Below, piece after piece: positions 1 through 5,270 of a DNA stretch of 5,869 bases (the stretch's first letter is position 1; each line of letters starts with the position of its first letter). The notes beneath the pieces are model-generated. The model was not told where the DNA came from. It saw only the letters and a program-made list of their open reading frames with translations, and did no database searches. The position numbers and the translations under genes were made by a program. The stretch spans positions 1-5,869 of the forward strand of contig VBGV01000011.1 in assembly GCA_005880755.1 (NCBI GenBank), in the 5' to 3' direction. This DNA is from Chloroflexota bacterium (GTDB taxonomy: Bacteria; Chloroflexota; Dormibacteria; Dormibacterales; Dormibacteraceae).

Positions 1-1
1 A

Positions 2-1366
2 GACGCACCAGTTGCGACTGACGCGCAACCGAAGAGACGCCGACTTCCTGGCGTAAACCTGCGGCCGGGTTCGGTCAAGCAGGCTCGATTCGAGGCCAGC
101 TTGAGCCTCGCCCAGCTGGGTAAGGGGCGTGTCACGGCCCCGGCCATCTACCTGATCGAGACCGGGCGCACGAGGCCGTCGCTGCCCACGCTCGAACACA
201 TCGCGCGCCGGACCGGAAAGCCCGTCGAATATTTCCTCGCCGAGCCGGCGGGTGCCGCCGACGAAGGCCAGGCGAGCCTCATCGCCCTCGAGGCGATGGT
301 CGCCGATGGGCGGAATCACGAGGCGATCCCGCTGGGCCTTTCGCTGCTCGACCGGGGTTCGTCCGCGTTCCGCCTGGGGCGCATTCGCTACTTTCTCGCC
401 CAGGCCTACCTGGGTGTCGCCCAACCCGACCAAGCGGCCACGCTATTGGCCGACGCACGCGCGCATTTCGAGGCTGTGAACGACGGCGTGATGCTGGCCG
501 AGTGCATCGGCGCGCAGGCCGCGCTCGCCAACATGACGCACTCCAAAGATTCGTCGCAGCTGGCCGAGCTGGCGCTGTCCGTGTGCCGCGGCCTGAAACC
601 GGTCCCGGCGCCGACCCTGGCCCGCCTTTTGGGGATTCTCGCCACCACGTATGTCGCCCACCACGAATGGGACAGGGCGATCGCAACATTCGAGGAATCG
701 ATCGAGGTCGGAGCGGCGATGTTTGACCTGCGCCGCGTCGCTCGCATGTACGGCGATCTCGCCACCGCGTATCACGAGGTCGGCGAGGCTGAGGCATCTG
801 TCCGCTATGCGATGCGATCGGTGGCGGTGCTCGAGGTGCTGCGTGACCGGGTCGTCTTGGCCCGGTCGGAGAACAGCCTTGCCCTGGTTTTGATGGCGCG
901 GGGTGACCTGGACGGCGCGCGCATCCACCTGGACCGGTCGCTGGAGCTGTCGGCGGGAGGCGACCTGGAGTTCGGCCGCAGCGAGGTGCTGTTGAGCCTT
1001 TGCGAGCTCACCATGCAGGAAGGCAAGGTCGAGCAGGCGTATGGCATGGCGCGCGAGGCGCTGGAGCTCGCGGAGCAGCACGAAGAGGGCGCCACCATCG
1101 CCGAGGCGCACGTCTGGCTGGGCCGGATCGCGGACCGCCGCGGTGAGCATGACGAGGTCGACCGCGCGTTCGAGGACGCGATCCGCGGCTTCGAGGCGCT
1201 GGGTCTGCGCGAGAGGCTTTTGCAGTGCCACGGCATCTACGCCGAGATCCTCGAGCGGCGCGGGGAGCTGGCGAAGGCCTACGTGCACATGAAGGAGGCC
1301 CTCCAGGCGAGCCGCCCAGGGCTCCTCCGCCGCGAGCAGCAGCGGGAGCACGCCAGCTCAGCCTAG
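2..1366 (+). CDS. XRE-family HTH transcriptional regulator with C-terminal TPR repeats (5' end outside window)
   Basis: This is a cytoplasmic DNA-binding regulator whose TPR part probably senses a protein, peptide or small ligand. The reading frame is open from base 2 with no ATG, GTG or TTG before the TTG at 101. Starting at 101 would delete the first helix of the HTH, so the true start lies upstream of the window. Frame residues from about base 62 (RPGSVKQARFEASLSLAQLG) through IYLIETGRTRPSLPTLEHIA to PVEYFLA form a complete five-helix XRE/Cro domain. The recognition region is around TAPAIYLIETG. Numbered from the TTG at 101, residues about 92-404 contain some eight TPR-like helix pairs, for example 171-207, 210-247, 251-284 and 329-368, with typical G/A and A-x-x-x-(F/L/Y) positions. 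The last residues are polar and Glu/Arg-rich. The E1 gene follows on the same strand after 42 bp, so it may be the regulator's target or operon partner; that is inference. The HTH+TPR layout resembles RRNPP-type peptide receptors, but no cognate peptide gene is visible. Confidence 0.92.
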   Translation, partial: DAPVATDAQPKRRRLPGVNLRPGSVKQARFEASLSLAQLGKGRVTAPAIYLIETGRTRPSLPTLEHIARRTGKPVEYFLAEPAGAADEGQASLIALEAMVADGRNHEAIPLGLSLLDRGSSAFRLGRIRYFLAQAYLGVAQPDQAATLLADARAHFEAVNDGVMLAECIGAQAALANMTHSKDSSQLAELALSVCRGLKPVPAPTLARLLGILATTYVAHHEWDRAIATFEESIEVGAAMFDLRRVARMYGDLATAYHEVGEAEASVRYAMRSVAVLEVLRDRVVLARSENSLALVLMARGDLDGARIHLDRSLELSAGGDLEFGRSEVLLSLCELTMQEGKVEQAYGMAREALELAEQHEEGATIAEAHVWLGRIADRRGEHDEVDRAFEDAIRGFEALGLRERLLQCHGIYAEILERRGELAKAYVHMKEALQASRPGLLRREQQREHASSA

Positions 1367-1387
1367 GGTCTGGGGCCGGGCAACCTC

Positions 1388-1396
1388 TGATAACGT
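1388..1396 (+). promoter_or_regulatory. Possible extended -10 promoter element for the E1 gene
   Basis: The sequence TGATAACGT matches the extended -10 pattern TGn-TAnnnT in the 42-bp gap between the regulator and the E1 gene. I see no convincing -35 hexamer about 17 bp upstream. A transcript from here would begin near 1403, just before the hairpin at 1404-1418. The E1 gene could equally be transcribed by read-through from the regulator. Confidence 0.3.
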
Positions 1397-1403
1397 AGGT
1401 TTC

Positions 1404-1418
1404 GCCGCTTGCAGCGGC
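1404..1418 (+). promoter_or_regulatory. Small stem-loop covering the TTG at 1409
   Basis: GCCGCT (1404-1409), loop TGC, AGCGGC (1413-1418) form a perfect 6-bp GC-rich stem with a 3-nt loop. The upstream candidate start codon TTG at 1409-1411 lies inside it, so the hairpin would hinder initiation there or regulate it. No U-run follows, so it is not a canonical terminator. Confidence 0.4.
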
Positions 1419-3844
1419 AACTATGGACGCGTAGGGGAGGTTTGTCTCAGCTGGCGAGAGCCGTTCGCAACCCCAAGTACTCCCTGACCGCCGAAGCCAT
1501 CGTCGCCGATTACCGGCTCGCGTTCAGCAGCCGGCGCGCGAGCATCATCGGCCGAGCCGAGGTCTTGCGCGGCAACGCGACCTTCGGCATCTTCGGTGAC
1601 GGCAAAGAGGTCGCGCAGATCGCCATGGCCAAGGCTTTTCGGCCGGGCGACTGGCGCGCCGGCTACTACCGCGACCAGACGTTCATGTGGGCGACCCGGA
1701 TGTCCAACGTCCGCGAGTTCTTCGCCCAGCTCTACGGCAACGCTCAGCTGGAGTCGGAGCCCGCGTCCGGCGGACGCCAGATGGGCAACCACTTCGCGAC
1801 GAGGTTCCTCGACGACGGCGGCGCGTTTGTCCGCACGGTCGACATCCCCAATTCGAGCGCCGACGTTTCGAACGTCGCGGGCTGGATGCCTCGGCTCGTC
1901 GGTCTCGCCTACGCGTCCAAGCTCTATCGCCTGAATCCGCAGCTGAAGGGCGTCCAGGACGGCTTCTCGGTCAACGGCAACGAGGTCGCCTTCGGCACCA
2001 TCGGCGACGCTGCGACCAGTGAGGGACTCTTTTGGGAGTCGATCAACGCTTGTGGTGTGCTGCAGGTGCCTCTCGCGATGTCGGTGTGGGACGACGGGTA
2101 CGGAATCTCCGTTCCGATCACTGCGGAAACCACGAAGGCGTCGATCTCCGACGTGCTGCGTGGTTTCACGCCAGACGACCGGCCGGGGATCGACATCTAT
2201 GTCGTCCGCGGCTGGGATTACCCCGCGCTGATCGAGACGTATGCGACTGCGATCGACAAGGTGCGGCGCGAGCACAAGCCGGCCCTGATCCACGTCACCG
2301 AGATGACGCAGCCGCAAGGTCACTCGACGAGCGGCAGCCACGAGCGATACAAGACGAAGGAACGGCTGCGATTCGAAAGCGAGTACGACTGCGTCGCGCG
2401 TATGCGCGACTGGATCATCGAGGCCGGCGTGGCGAGCGAATCCCAGATCGAGGGTTGGGAGGCGGCGGACAAGGAAGCGGTGGAGGCAGCGCGCGACCTG
2501 GGTTGGGAGGCGTTCCAGACCCCCGTCCGCGCCGAGCGCGACCGGGCGGTGGCAATCCTGCGGCGGATCGACATGCCGGAGGTCGCGGAGATCACCAACT
2601 CTCTCGACGAAGCGCACAAGGTGACGCGCGCGCTCGTGATGTCGAGCGCTTCGCGCGCGCTGCACCAAACGCGGGGCATCGATTCGCCTGCGCGCGCTGA
2701 GCTTGCTTCGTTTGTCGACGCCTATCGGCGCGAAAACGACGACCGCTACAACTCGTTCGTGTACAGCCGGTCGGCCTCGTCTCCTTTGCACGTGCCAGTC
2801 GTGCCCGCTTTGTATTCCGAGAAGTCGCCTGTGGTCGACGGCAGGATGGTTTTGCTCCGCAACTTCGACGCCAACTTCGCGCGCGACCCGCGGATCTTCG
2901 TCGTCGGCGAGGACGTCGGCCGGCTGGGAGACGTGAACCTGGTGTTCGAAGGGCTGCAGGCCAAGTACGGCGAGCTGCGGCTGACCGACACCGGCATCCG
3001 GGAGGCGACGATCCTGGGCCAGGCCATCGGCTCGGCGATGCGGGGGCTGCGGCCGATCTGCGATATCCAGTACCTGGACTATTTCCTGTACGCGCTGGAG
3101 GTCGCCTCGGACGACCTGGCCACGCTGCACTGGAGGACGGTCGGTGGCCAGAAGGCCCCGGTCGTGATCCGGACCAAGGGCCATCGCCTGGTCGGGATCT
3201 GGCATTCGGGGTCGCCGATGTCAGTGGTTTTGAATGCGCTGCGCGGGGTGTATGTTGCGGTGCCCCGCAACATGACCCAGGCGGCGGGGTTCTACAACAC
3301 TCTGTTTCAGGGCGACAACCCGGGGATCGTGATCGAGGTCCTCAATGGGTACCGGATGAAGGAGCGGGTGCCGGACAACGTCGGGTCGTTCACGGTTCCG
3401 TTGGGTGTGCCGGAGGTGCTGCGCACGGGCACTGACGCGACTGTGGTGACCTACGGCGCATGCTGCGCGATCGCTCTGGATGCTGCTTCAACTTTGGACG
3501 GGTTGGGTGTGTCGTGCGAAGTCATCGACGTGCAGACGCTGAACCCGTTCGACATCGACCACATGCTGGTCCGCTCGCTCGAGAAGACGCGTGCTTTGAT
3601 CTGTGTCGATGAGGACGTCCCGGGTGGGGCGTCGGCGTTCATGCTGCAGCAGATCCTCGAGGCGCAGCAGGGGTGGTGGCACCTGGACGCGGCGCCGAGG
3701 ACGCTGGCGGCGTCGCCGAACCGGCCGGCGTACGGGCCGGACGGGGACTACTTCTCGAAACCGAACCGGGAGAGCATCGTCGAGGCGGTTTATGAAGTGG
3801 TGCGCGAGCGGCAGCCGTGGAGGTTCCCACCGCTCGACTCGTGA
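1409..3844 (+). CDS. Fused alpha/beta E1 component of a thiamine-diphosphate-dependent 2-oxoacid dehydrogenase
   Basis: The protein should decarboxylate a 2-oxoacid on thiamine diphosphate and pass the acyl group to a lipoyl-E2 in the cytoplasm. Residues about 30-370 are E1-alpha-like, with GDAATSEGLFWESIN (199-213) and WDDGYGISVP (227-236) as the diphosphate/metal site, and QPQGHSTSGSHERYK (301-315) matching the E1-alpha phosphorylation-loop region. Residues about 371-470 link the halves. The beta half has EDVGRLGD (501-508), Glu532 in IREATILG as the expected cofactor-activating Glu, His599 in GIWHSGSP as the expected active-site His, and a transketolase C-terminal domain (about 661-800, with NPFDID and EDVPGG). 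At 811 residues it is the length of two fused subunits. The motif has GDA...DD rather than GDG...NN; I recall fused homologues from Bacteroidetes with the same DDGYGIS, so this may be a subfamily trait. Substrate (pyruvate, branched-chain 2-oxoacid or other) cannot be told. E2 and E3 are not in the window. The start is uncertain: TTG 1409, TTG 1442 or CTG 1451. Confidence 0.92.
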   Translation: MQRQLWTRRGGLSQLARAVRNPKYSLTAEAIVADYRLAFSSRRASIIGRAEVLRGNATFGIFGDGKEVAQIAMAKAFRPGDWRAGYYRDQTFMWATRMSNVREFFAQLYGNAQLESEPASGGRQMGNHFATRFLDDGGAFVRTVDIPNSSADVSNVAGWMPRLVGLAYASKLYRLNPQLKGVQDGFSVNGNEVAFGTIGDAATSEGLFWESINACGVLQVPLAMSVWDDGYGISVPITAETTKASISDVLRGFTPDDRPGIDIYVVRGWDYPALIETYATAIDKVRREHKPALIHVTEMTQPQGHSTSGSHERYKTKERLRFESEYDCVARMRDWIIEAGVASESQIEGWEAADKEAVEAARDLGWEAFQTPVRAERDRAVAILRRIDMPEVAEITNSLDEAHKVTRALVMSSASRALHQTRGIDSPARAELASFVDAYRRENDDRYNSFVYSRSASSPLHVPVVPALYSEKSPVVDGRMVLLRNFDANFARDPRIFVVGEDVGRLGDVNLVFEGLQAKYGELRLTDTGIREATILGQAIGSAMRGLRPICDIQYLDYFLYALEVASDDLATLHWRTVGGQKAPVVIRTKGHRLVGIWHSGSPMSVVLNALRGVYVAVPRNMTQAAGFYNTLFQGDNPGIVIEVLNGYRMKERVPDNVGSFTVPLGVPEVLRTGTDATVVTYGACCAIALDAASTLDGLGVSCEVIDVQTLNPFDIDHMLVRSLEKTRALICVDEDVPGGASAFMLQQILEAQQGWWHLDAAPRTLAASPNRPAYGPDGDYFSKPNRESIVEAVYEVVRERQPWRFPPLDS
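1433..1440 (+). promoter_or_regulatory. Strong Shine-Dalgarno-like sequence inside the annotated E1 start region
   Basis: AGGGGAGG is the best ribosome-binding match near the E1 start, yet it lies downstream of TTG 1409. In frame after it are TTG 1442 (1 nt spacing, too close) and CTG 1451 (10 nt spacing). The conserved E1 domain begins only around residue 30, so protein similarity does not decide between them. A weaker TAGGT at 1396-1400 is spaced 8 nt from TTG 1409. Confidence 0.4.
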
Positions 3845-3857
3845 GGGGCTCTCGTTT

Positions 3858-3878
3858 TTGGCGCCCCGGTGGCGCCAA
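3858..3878. terminator. GC-rich stem-loop just after the E1 stop codon
   Basis: TTGGCGCC (3858-3865), loop CCGGT, GGCGCCAA (3871-3878) form a perfect 8-bp stem starting 14 nt after the E1 stop codon. It lies between two convergent genes. On the plus strand the T-run is on the 5' side and no U-run follows, so it is not a canonical intrinsic terminator. It could still act as a 3'-end structure or be part of the repeat family below. Confidence 0.4.
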
Positions 3879-3943
3879 CGGTGGTGCCAACGGTGCGGAA
3901 TTCGGGCTCTTGAGTTGTACCGCTGGCGCCAACGGTGCGGAAT
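3871..3943. repeat. Palindromic direct repeats (GGYGCCAACGGT core, 42-bp period) between convergent genes
   Basis: GGCGCCAACGGT (3871-3882) is followed directly by GGTGCCAACGGTGCGGAAT (3883-3901). The latter recurs as GGCGCCAACGGTGCGGAAT at 3925-3943, 42 bp later with 18 of 19 bases identical. A degenerate GGCGCCCCGGT precedes at 3860-3870. Each core is also a near-palindrome: ACCGCTGGCGCCAACGGT (3919-3936) pairs at 8 of 9 positions. The array fills almost the whole gap between the E1 stop and the DUF3592 stop. This looks like a dispersed intergenic repeat (REP-like) or a set of protein-binding sites; which one cannot be told from a single locus. Confidence 0.75.
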
Positions 3944-3950
3944 AGCGCCC

Positions 3951-4364
3951 CTAGCTTGAGGAGATAAGCGCCGCTGTGCCGATGCCAACGAACACAATCG
4001 CAAGGAAGGTCGCGGCGGCGACCACGACCCAGCGGGACCATGCGTCGATCTCGAGGCTGTTGGGATCGTTGGGGTCGTAGAGAACGGAGATCGTCTTCCC
4101 GATCGGATAGCTGCTGCTGATTGACGTCTTCGATTGGGCGGTGACTGGGACGCCGGCGGCAGTTGTGAACGTGATGACCGGAAAGTAGAAGGTGGTTTTC
4201 TCCAGACGCTCGGCTGTCAAGCTCTTTACGACACCGGTCGCTCGCATCGCCTTGCTCAGGAAACGCCGCTGCGAGCGAAACGCGAGCACCGCCCATGCGA
4301 CGGCCAACACGCCAAGTGTCAAGAACACCGGGGCGATGATTGCGTGGGGAAGCTGAGAGCGCAT
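3951..4364 (-). CDS. DUF3592-like small membrane protein
   Basis: This 137-residue protein has a hydrophobic segment at about 8-29 (IIAPVFLTLGVLAVAWAVLAF), a soluble middle domain, and a second hydrophobic segment at about 111-133. The middle part shows the DUF3592 pattern: RATGVVKSL, then YFPVITFTTAAGVPVTAQS, then YPIGKTISVLYDPNDPNSLEID (residues 86-107). These correspond to a small beta-rich domain between two membrane helices. Family function is unknown, so none is assigned. The ATG at 4364 has no strong ribosome-binding site (the sequence just upstream reads CTTGGA), but it places the first helix correctly near the N-terminus. The gene is convergent with E1 and divergent from vapB, so it is probably a single-gene transcript. 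Its stop lies 7 bp from the repeat at 3925-3943. Assignment rests on motif pattern and topology. Confidence 0.8.
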   Translation of the reverse strand: MRSQLPHAIIAPVFLTLGVLAVAWAVLAFRSQRRFLSKAMRATGVVKSLTAERLEKTTFYFPVITFTTAAGVPVTAQSKTSISSSYPIGKTISVLYDPNDPNSLEIDAWSRWVVVAAATFLAIVFVGIGTAALISSS

Positions 4365-4601
4365 TCCAAGCAGGGTTTCTACACCAATCTCAGGCCAAAG
4401 TGCTGGCGGGCCCTCCCTTTCGTTTGGCTCCCCTCCCCCGAGCCGGCCATACCTCTTCTGAACTTACTTTCGCGACAAAAGCGCGTCAACCCAGGTTGTA
4501 AAGACCTGCCCCGCGGCTAGAGGTCGGCCTGGTCAGCTCGGATCCAAAATGGTCCTGTAAAGGATCTTGGTCGCTGACTTGCGTCCTGTTAACCTTTACT
4601 C
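4365..4601. other. Gene-free divergent region upstream of vapB
   Basis: These 237 bp separate the divergent DUF3592 and vapB starts and have no credible coding frame. The vapB side is less GC-rich than the surrounding genes and contains the GTAAAG sites and the vapB promoter described separately. Short inverted repeats are present, such as CAGGT (4492-4496) with ACCTG (4504-4508) around a GTAAAG copy. On the DUF3592 side I see only a weak -10-like TAGAAA (minus strand, near 4380-4385) with no matching -35. Confidence 0.6.
4567..4595 (+). promoter_or_regulatory. Predicted vapBC promoter, probably giving a leaderless mRNA
   Basis: TTGGTC (4567-4572) and TAACCT (4590-4595, matching the TAnnnT -10 core) are separated by 17 bp. 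The expected transcription start, 6-7 nt after the -10, falls on the vapB ATG at 4602. There is no Shine-Dalgarno sequence before that ATG, which fits leaderless translation. Both hexamers are imperfect. Confidence 0.45.
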
Positions 4602-4619
4602 ATGAGCCAAAAAGTAAAG
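4594..4619. promoter_or_regulatory. Inverted repeat over the vapB start codon, likely autoregulatory operator
   Basis: CTTTACT (4594-4600) and AGTAAAG (4613-4619) are perfect 7-bp arms with a 12-bp spacer, so the arm centres are 19 bp apart, close to two helical turns. The repeat overlaps the -10, the expected transcription start and the first codons of vapB. VapB-type antitoxins commonly bind inverted repeats in their own promoters, often with the toxin as co-repressor, so this is the best operator candidate. Confidence 0.5.
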
Positions 4620-4850
4620 CGAGTTCGCGGGACTACTCGGGTCTCCAGAAAGAACCAGATAACTCTGCCCGTCGCGGCGCTAAAGGCTGCTCGCGTGTCC
4701 CAAGGCGATGAGCTGCGGGTTCAGGCTAACGGTGATGGGCGCATTCTTCTCGAGCGGTCCAGCGACCCGTTGGAGGAATTCGTGGGAGCCGTCCCGGGAC
4801 TTTCCGCTGCAACGCATCTCGACAAGTTGCGAGACGAGTGGGGCCGGTAG
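4602..4850 (+). CDS. vapB: VapB-type antitoxin, AbrB/MazE/SpoVT fold
   Basis: This 82-residue protein should neutralise the VapC RNase encoded next to it and repress its own operon. Residues about 11-52 form a swapped-hairpin AbrB DNA-binding domain, seen as TRVSRKNQITLPVAALKAA, then VSQGDELRVQANGDGRILLER. The short C-terminal part (DPLEEFVGAVPGL...LDKLRDEWGR) is the expected toxin-binding tail that would occupy the PIN active site. The N-terminus is basic (QKVKRVRG). The ATG at 4602 has no ribosome-binding site and coincides with the predicted transcription start, suggesting leaderless translation. The stop overlaps the vapC start by 13 nt. The AbrB fold is also used by MazE and PhdYeFM-like antitoxins, but the PIN partner identifies the pair as VapBC. 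Confidence 0.9.
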   Translation: MSQKVKRVRGTTRVSRKNQITLPVAALKAARVSQGDELRVQANGDGRILLERSSDPLEEFVGAVPGLSAATHLDKLRDEWGR

Positions 4851-5239
4851 TCGTCGACGCGAGCGTGGTGCTTGGCGTCCTCGATGCACGGGATGCGCAC
4901 CACTCCTCGGCGGTCCGTTCACTGAGGACGGCACGCGCTAAAGGACGCGCAATCTTGCTGCCGGCGAGCGCGTTTGCCGAAGTCCTCGTCGGCGCCAGCC
5001 GGCTTGGACCCAAGGCGACGGCGCGCACCGAGGCGTTTGTTGACTCGATAGTCGATCTGGTTCCTCCGATCGACCGCAACGTGGCGAAGATCGCCGCTGC
5101 GTTGCGGGCCGCTCACAAATCGATCAGGCTCCCCGACGCGCTTGTGATCGCGGTGGGGCGGAGCGTCGGCGCCAGCGCTATCGTGACGGCGGATGCGCGG
5201 TGGCGGGCAGCCGACAAACGCGTGCAAATTCTGGGCTGA
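4838..5239 (+). CDS. vapC: VapC toxin, PIN-domain ribonuclease
   Basis: This 133-residue Mg-dependent endoribonuclease is the toxin of a type II toxin-antitoxin pair; family members cleave tRNA or rRNA and arrest translation. The four conserved acidic residues are visible: Asp7 in VVVDASVV, Glu48 in FAEVLVGA, Asp100 in RLPDALVIAV and Asp119 in VTADARW. Length and order match a complete single-domain PIN protein, so it is probably active. The GTG at 4838 is chosen because it places the first Asp at position 7 and overlaps the antitoxin end by 13 nt, the usual arrangement for translational coupling. There is no good independent Shine-Dalgarno sequence. It converges on sppA, with only about 20 bp between the stop codons. 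The RNA target cannot be predicted from the sequence. Confidence 0.93.
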   Translation: MGPVVVDASVVLGVLDARDAHHSSAVRSLRTARAKGRAILLPASAFAEVLVGASRLGPKATARTEAFVDSIVDLVPPIDRNVAKIAAALRAAHKSIRLPDALVIAVGRSVGASAIVTADARWRAADKRVQILG

Positions 5240-5240
5240 A

Positions 5241-5270
5241 TCCGGCCAGGTCGGGTCCGGTCAGGTCAGG
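5241..5270. repeat. 15-bp imperfect tandem repeat at the vapC/sppA convergent junction
   Basis: TCCGGCCAGGTCGGG (5241-5255) is followed directly by TCCGGTCAGGTCAGG (5256-5270), identical at 13 of 15 positions. The second unit contains the sppA stop codon (TGA, minus strand, 5261-5263) and its last codons. No hairpin with a U-run is visible, so I do not call a terminator. Confidence 0.6.

Larger units (their letters stand above)
4498..4619. repeat. Four copies of GTAAAG/CTTTAC upstream of and over the vapB start
   Basis: GTAAAG occurs at 4498-4503, 4557-4562 and 4614-4619 on the plus strand, and as CTTTAC at 4594-4599. The second and the inverted copy extend to a 7-bp inverted pair, GTAAAGG (4557-4563) and CCTTTAC (4593-4599), which bracket the proposed vapB promoter. 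An A/T-rich hexamer repeated this often in 122 bp of GC-rich DNA suggests operator half-sites, most simply for the VapB or VapBC complex; that role is inferred. Confidence 0.5.

Noticed and set aside
443..1351. 302-residue minus-strand open frame opposite the XRE-TPR gene
   Set aside because: It has low-complexity Leu/Ala/Arg/Gln composition, no domain, and lies wholly inside a convincing TPR gene.
1421..3205. 594-residue minus-strand open frame opposite the E1 gene
   Set aside because: It is antisense to a clear enzyme gene, rich in Arg, Asp and His with no recognisable domain, and is explained by high GC content.
3858..3878. Classical rho-independent terminator for the E1 gene
   Set aside because: The stem is good, but no T-run follows on either strand; the T-run is on the 5' side. 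It is listed only as a stem-loop of uncertain role.
3871..3943. CRISPR array
   Set aside because: The units are partly adjacent and differ in spacing, there are no regular unique spacers, and no cas gene is present.
3790..4296. 168-residue minus-strand frame with a repeated FRTVG motif
   Set aside because: The peptide repeat only reflects the 42-bp DNA repeat, and the frame overlaps both the E1 end and the DUF3592 gene, whose own frame is far more protein-like.
4134..4520. 128-residue plus-strand frame across the DUF3592 gene and the intergenic region
   Set aside because: It is antisense to the membrane protein and has no domain or credible ribosome-binding site.
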